This document shows positions 63,985-64,000 of a DNA stretch of 64,000 bases, piece after piece. Each line of letters opens with the position of its first letter. Position 1 is the first letter of the stretch. Origin of the DNA: Luteimonas aquatica (GTDB taxonomy: Bacteria > Pseudomonadota > Gammaproteobacteria > Xanthomonadales > Xanthomonadaceae); the NCBI RefSeq assembly GCF_022662575.1, contig NZ_JALBFU010000013.1, forward strand, positions 1 through 64,000, in the 5' to 3' direction. The translations under genes and the position numbers were made by a program. The notes under the pieces were generated by a model. It did not search any database. It saw only the letters and a list, made by a program, of their open reading frames with translations, and was not told the DNA's origin.

Positions 63985-64000
63985 GCGCCGAAGGCTTCGG

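Overview
The window is a high-GC gammaproteobacterial chromosome segment, most likely from a member of the Xanthomonadaceae (Lysobacter, Luteimonas or Pseudoxanthomonas type). The order dsbD-tlpA-aroQ-accB-accC-prmA-DUF3426-fis-purH-purD, together with btuB, ampE, nudC, erpA, an RND pump and CD225/DUF2752 genes, fits that family. The assignment rests on gene order and protein character, not on a search.

Two accessory insertions interrupt the core. (1) Positions 73-8021 are a lower-GC island inserted at the 3' end of glmS. The window opens with the last codons of glmS, and a copy of its final codons (SVTVE-stop) recurs at 8022-8039 directly before a 15-bp-stem hairpin, where core-like sequence resumes. 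The island carries a small XRE/controller-like regulator with a palindromic operator, a stop-interrupted lipoprotein, an unrecognised 279-aa protein, and a tight three-gene unit: a 73-aa protein, a 753-aa GHKL ATPase and a DNA methyltransferase. Two decayed IS3-type fragments in opposite orientation flank that unit. This is a candidate defence or modification system. (2) Positions 23737-25020 are the remnant of an element integrated at the 3' end of tRNA-Met(CAU). It is bounded by a 13-bp direct repeat of the tRNA end and holds two broken AlpA-like regulators around a small secreted cysteine-rich protein.

Core regions: 8.1-16.5 kb holds small conserved ORFs, dinB, a divergent NAD(P)-binding/LysR pair, gph, btuB behind a cobalamin riboswitch, a TfoX-C protein, msrC and bioD. 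16.6-22.7 kb holds an RND efflux adaptor and pump and a secreted TAP-like hydrolase. 22.8-26.8 kb holds a phasin, queD, tRNA-Met, rppH and the iron-storage pair bfd/bfr. 26.8-31.1 kb holds a hybrid histidine kinase and a response regulator with degenerate GGDEF and EAL domains. 31.2-38.6 kb holds DUF4126, DUF6776, erpA, nudC, ampE, DUF2752, CD225 and an MFS-acyltransferase fusion. 38.7-47.3 kb holds purine, fatty-acid and shikimate genes with fis and prmA. 47.6-51.9 kb holds thiol-redox genes (tlpA-like, and dsbD with a doubled N-terminal domain), a VOC protein and cutA.

The last 12 kb (63984 down to 52176, minus strand) looks like one operon: PspA/IM30-like protein, YqiJ/NfeD-like membrane protein, YqiK-type flotillin, a small TerB-like protein, a giant 1794-aa AAA+ ATPase, a 248-aa helical protein, TelA and a single-HKD phospholipase D/nuclease-like protein. 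Four of its seven junctions are 4-nt start/stop overlaps, so the proteins probably work together at the membrane. This cluster and the glmS island are the most interesting parts of the window.
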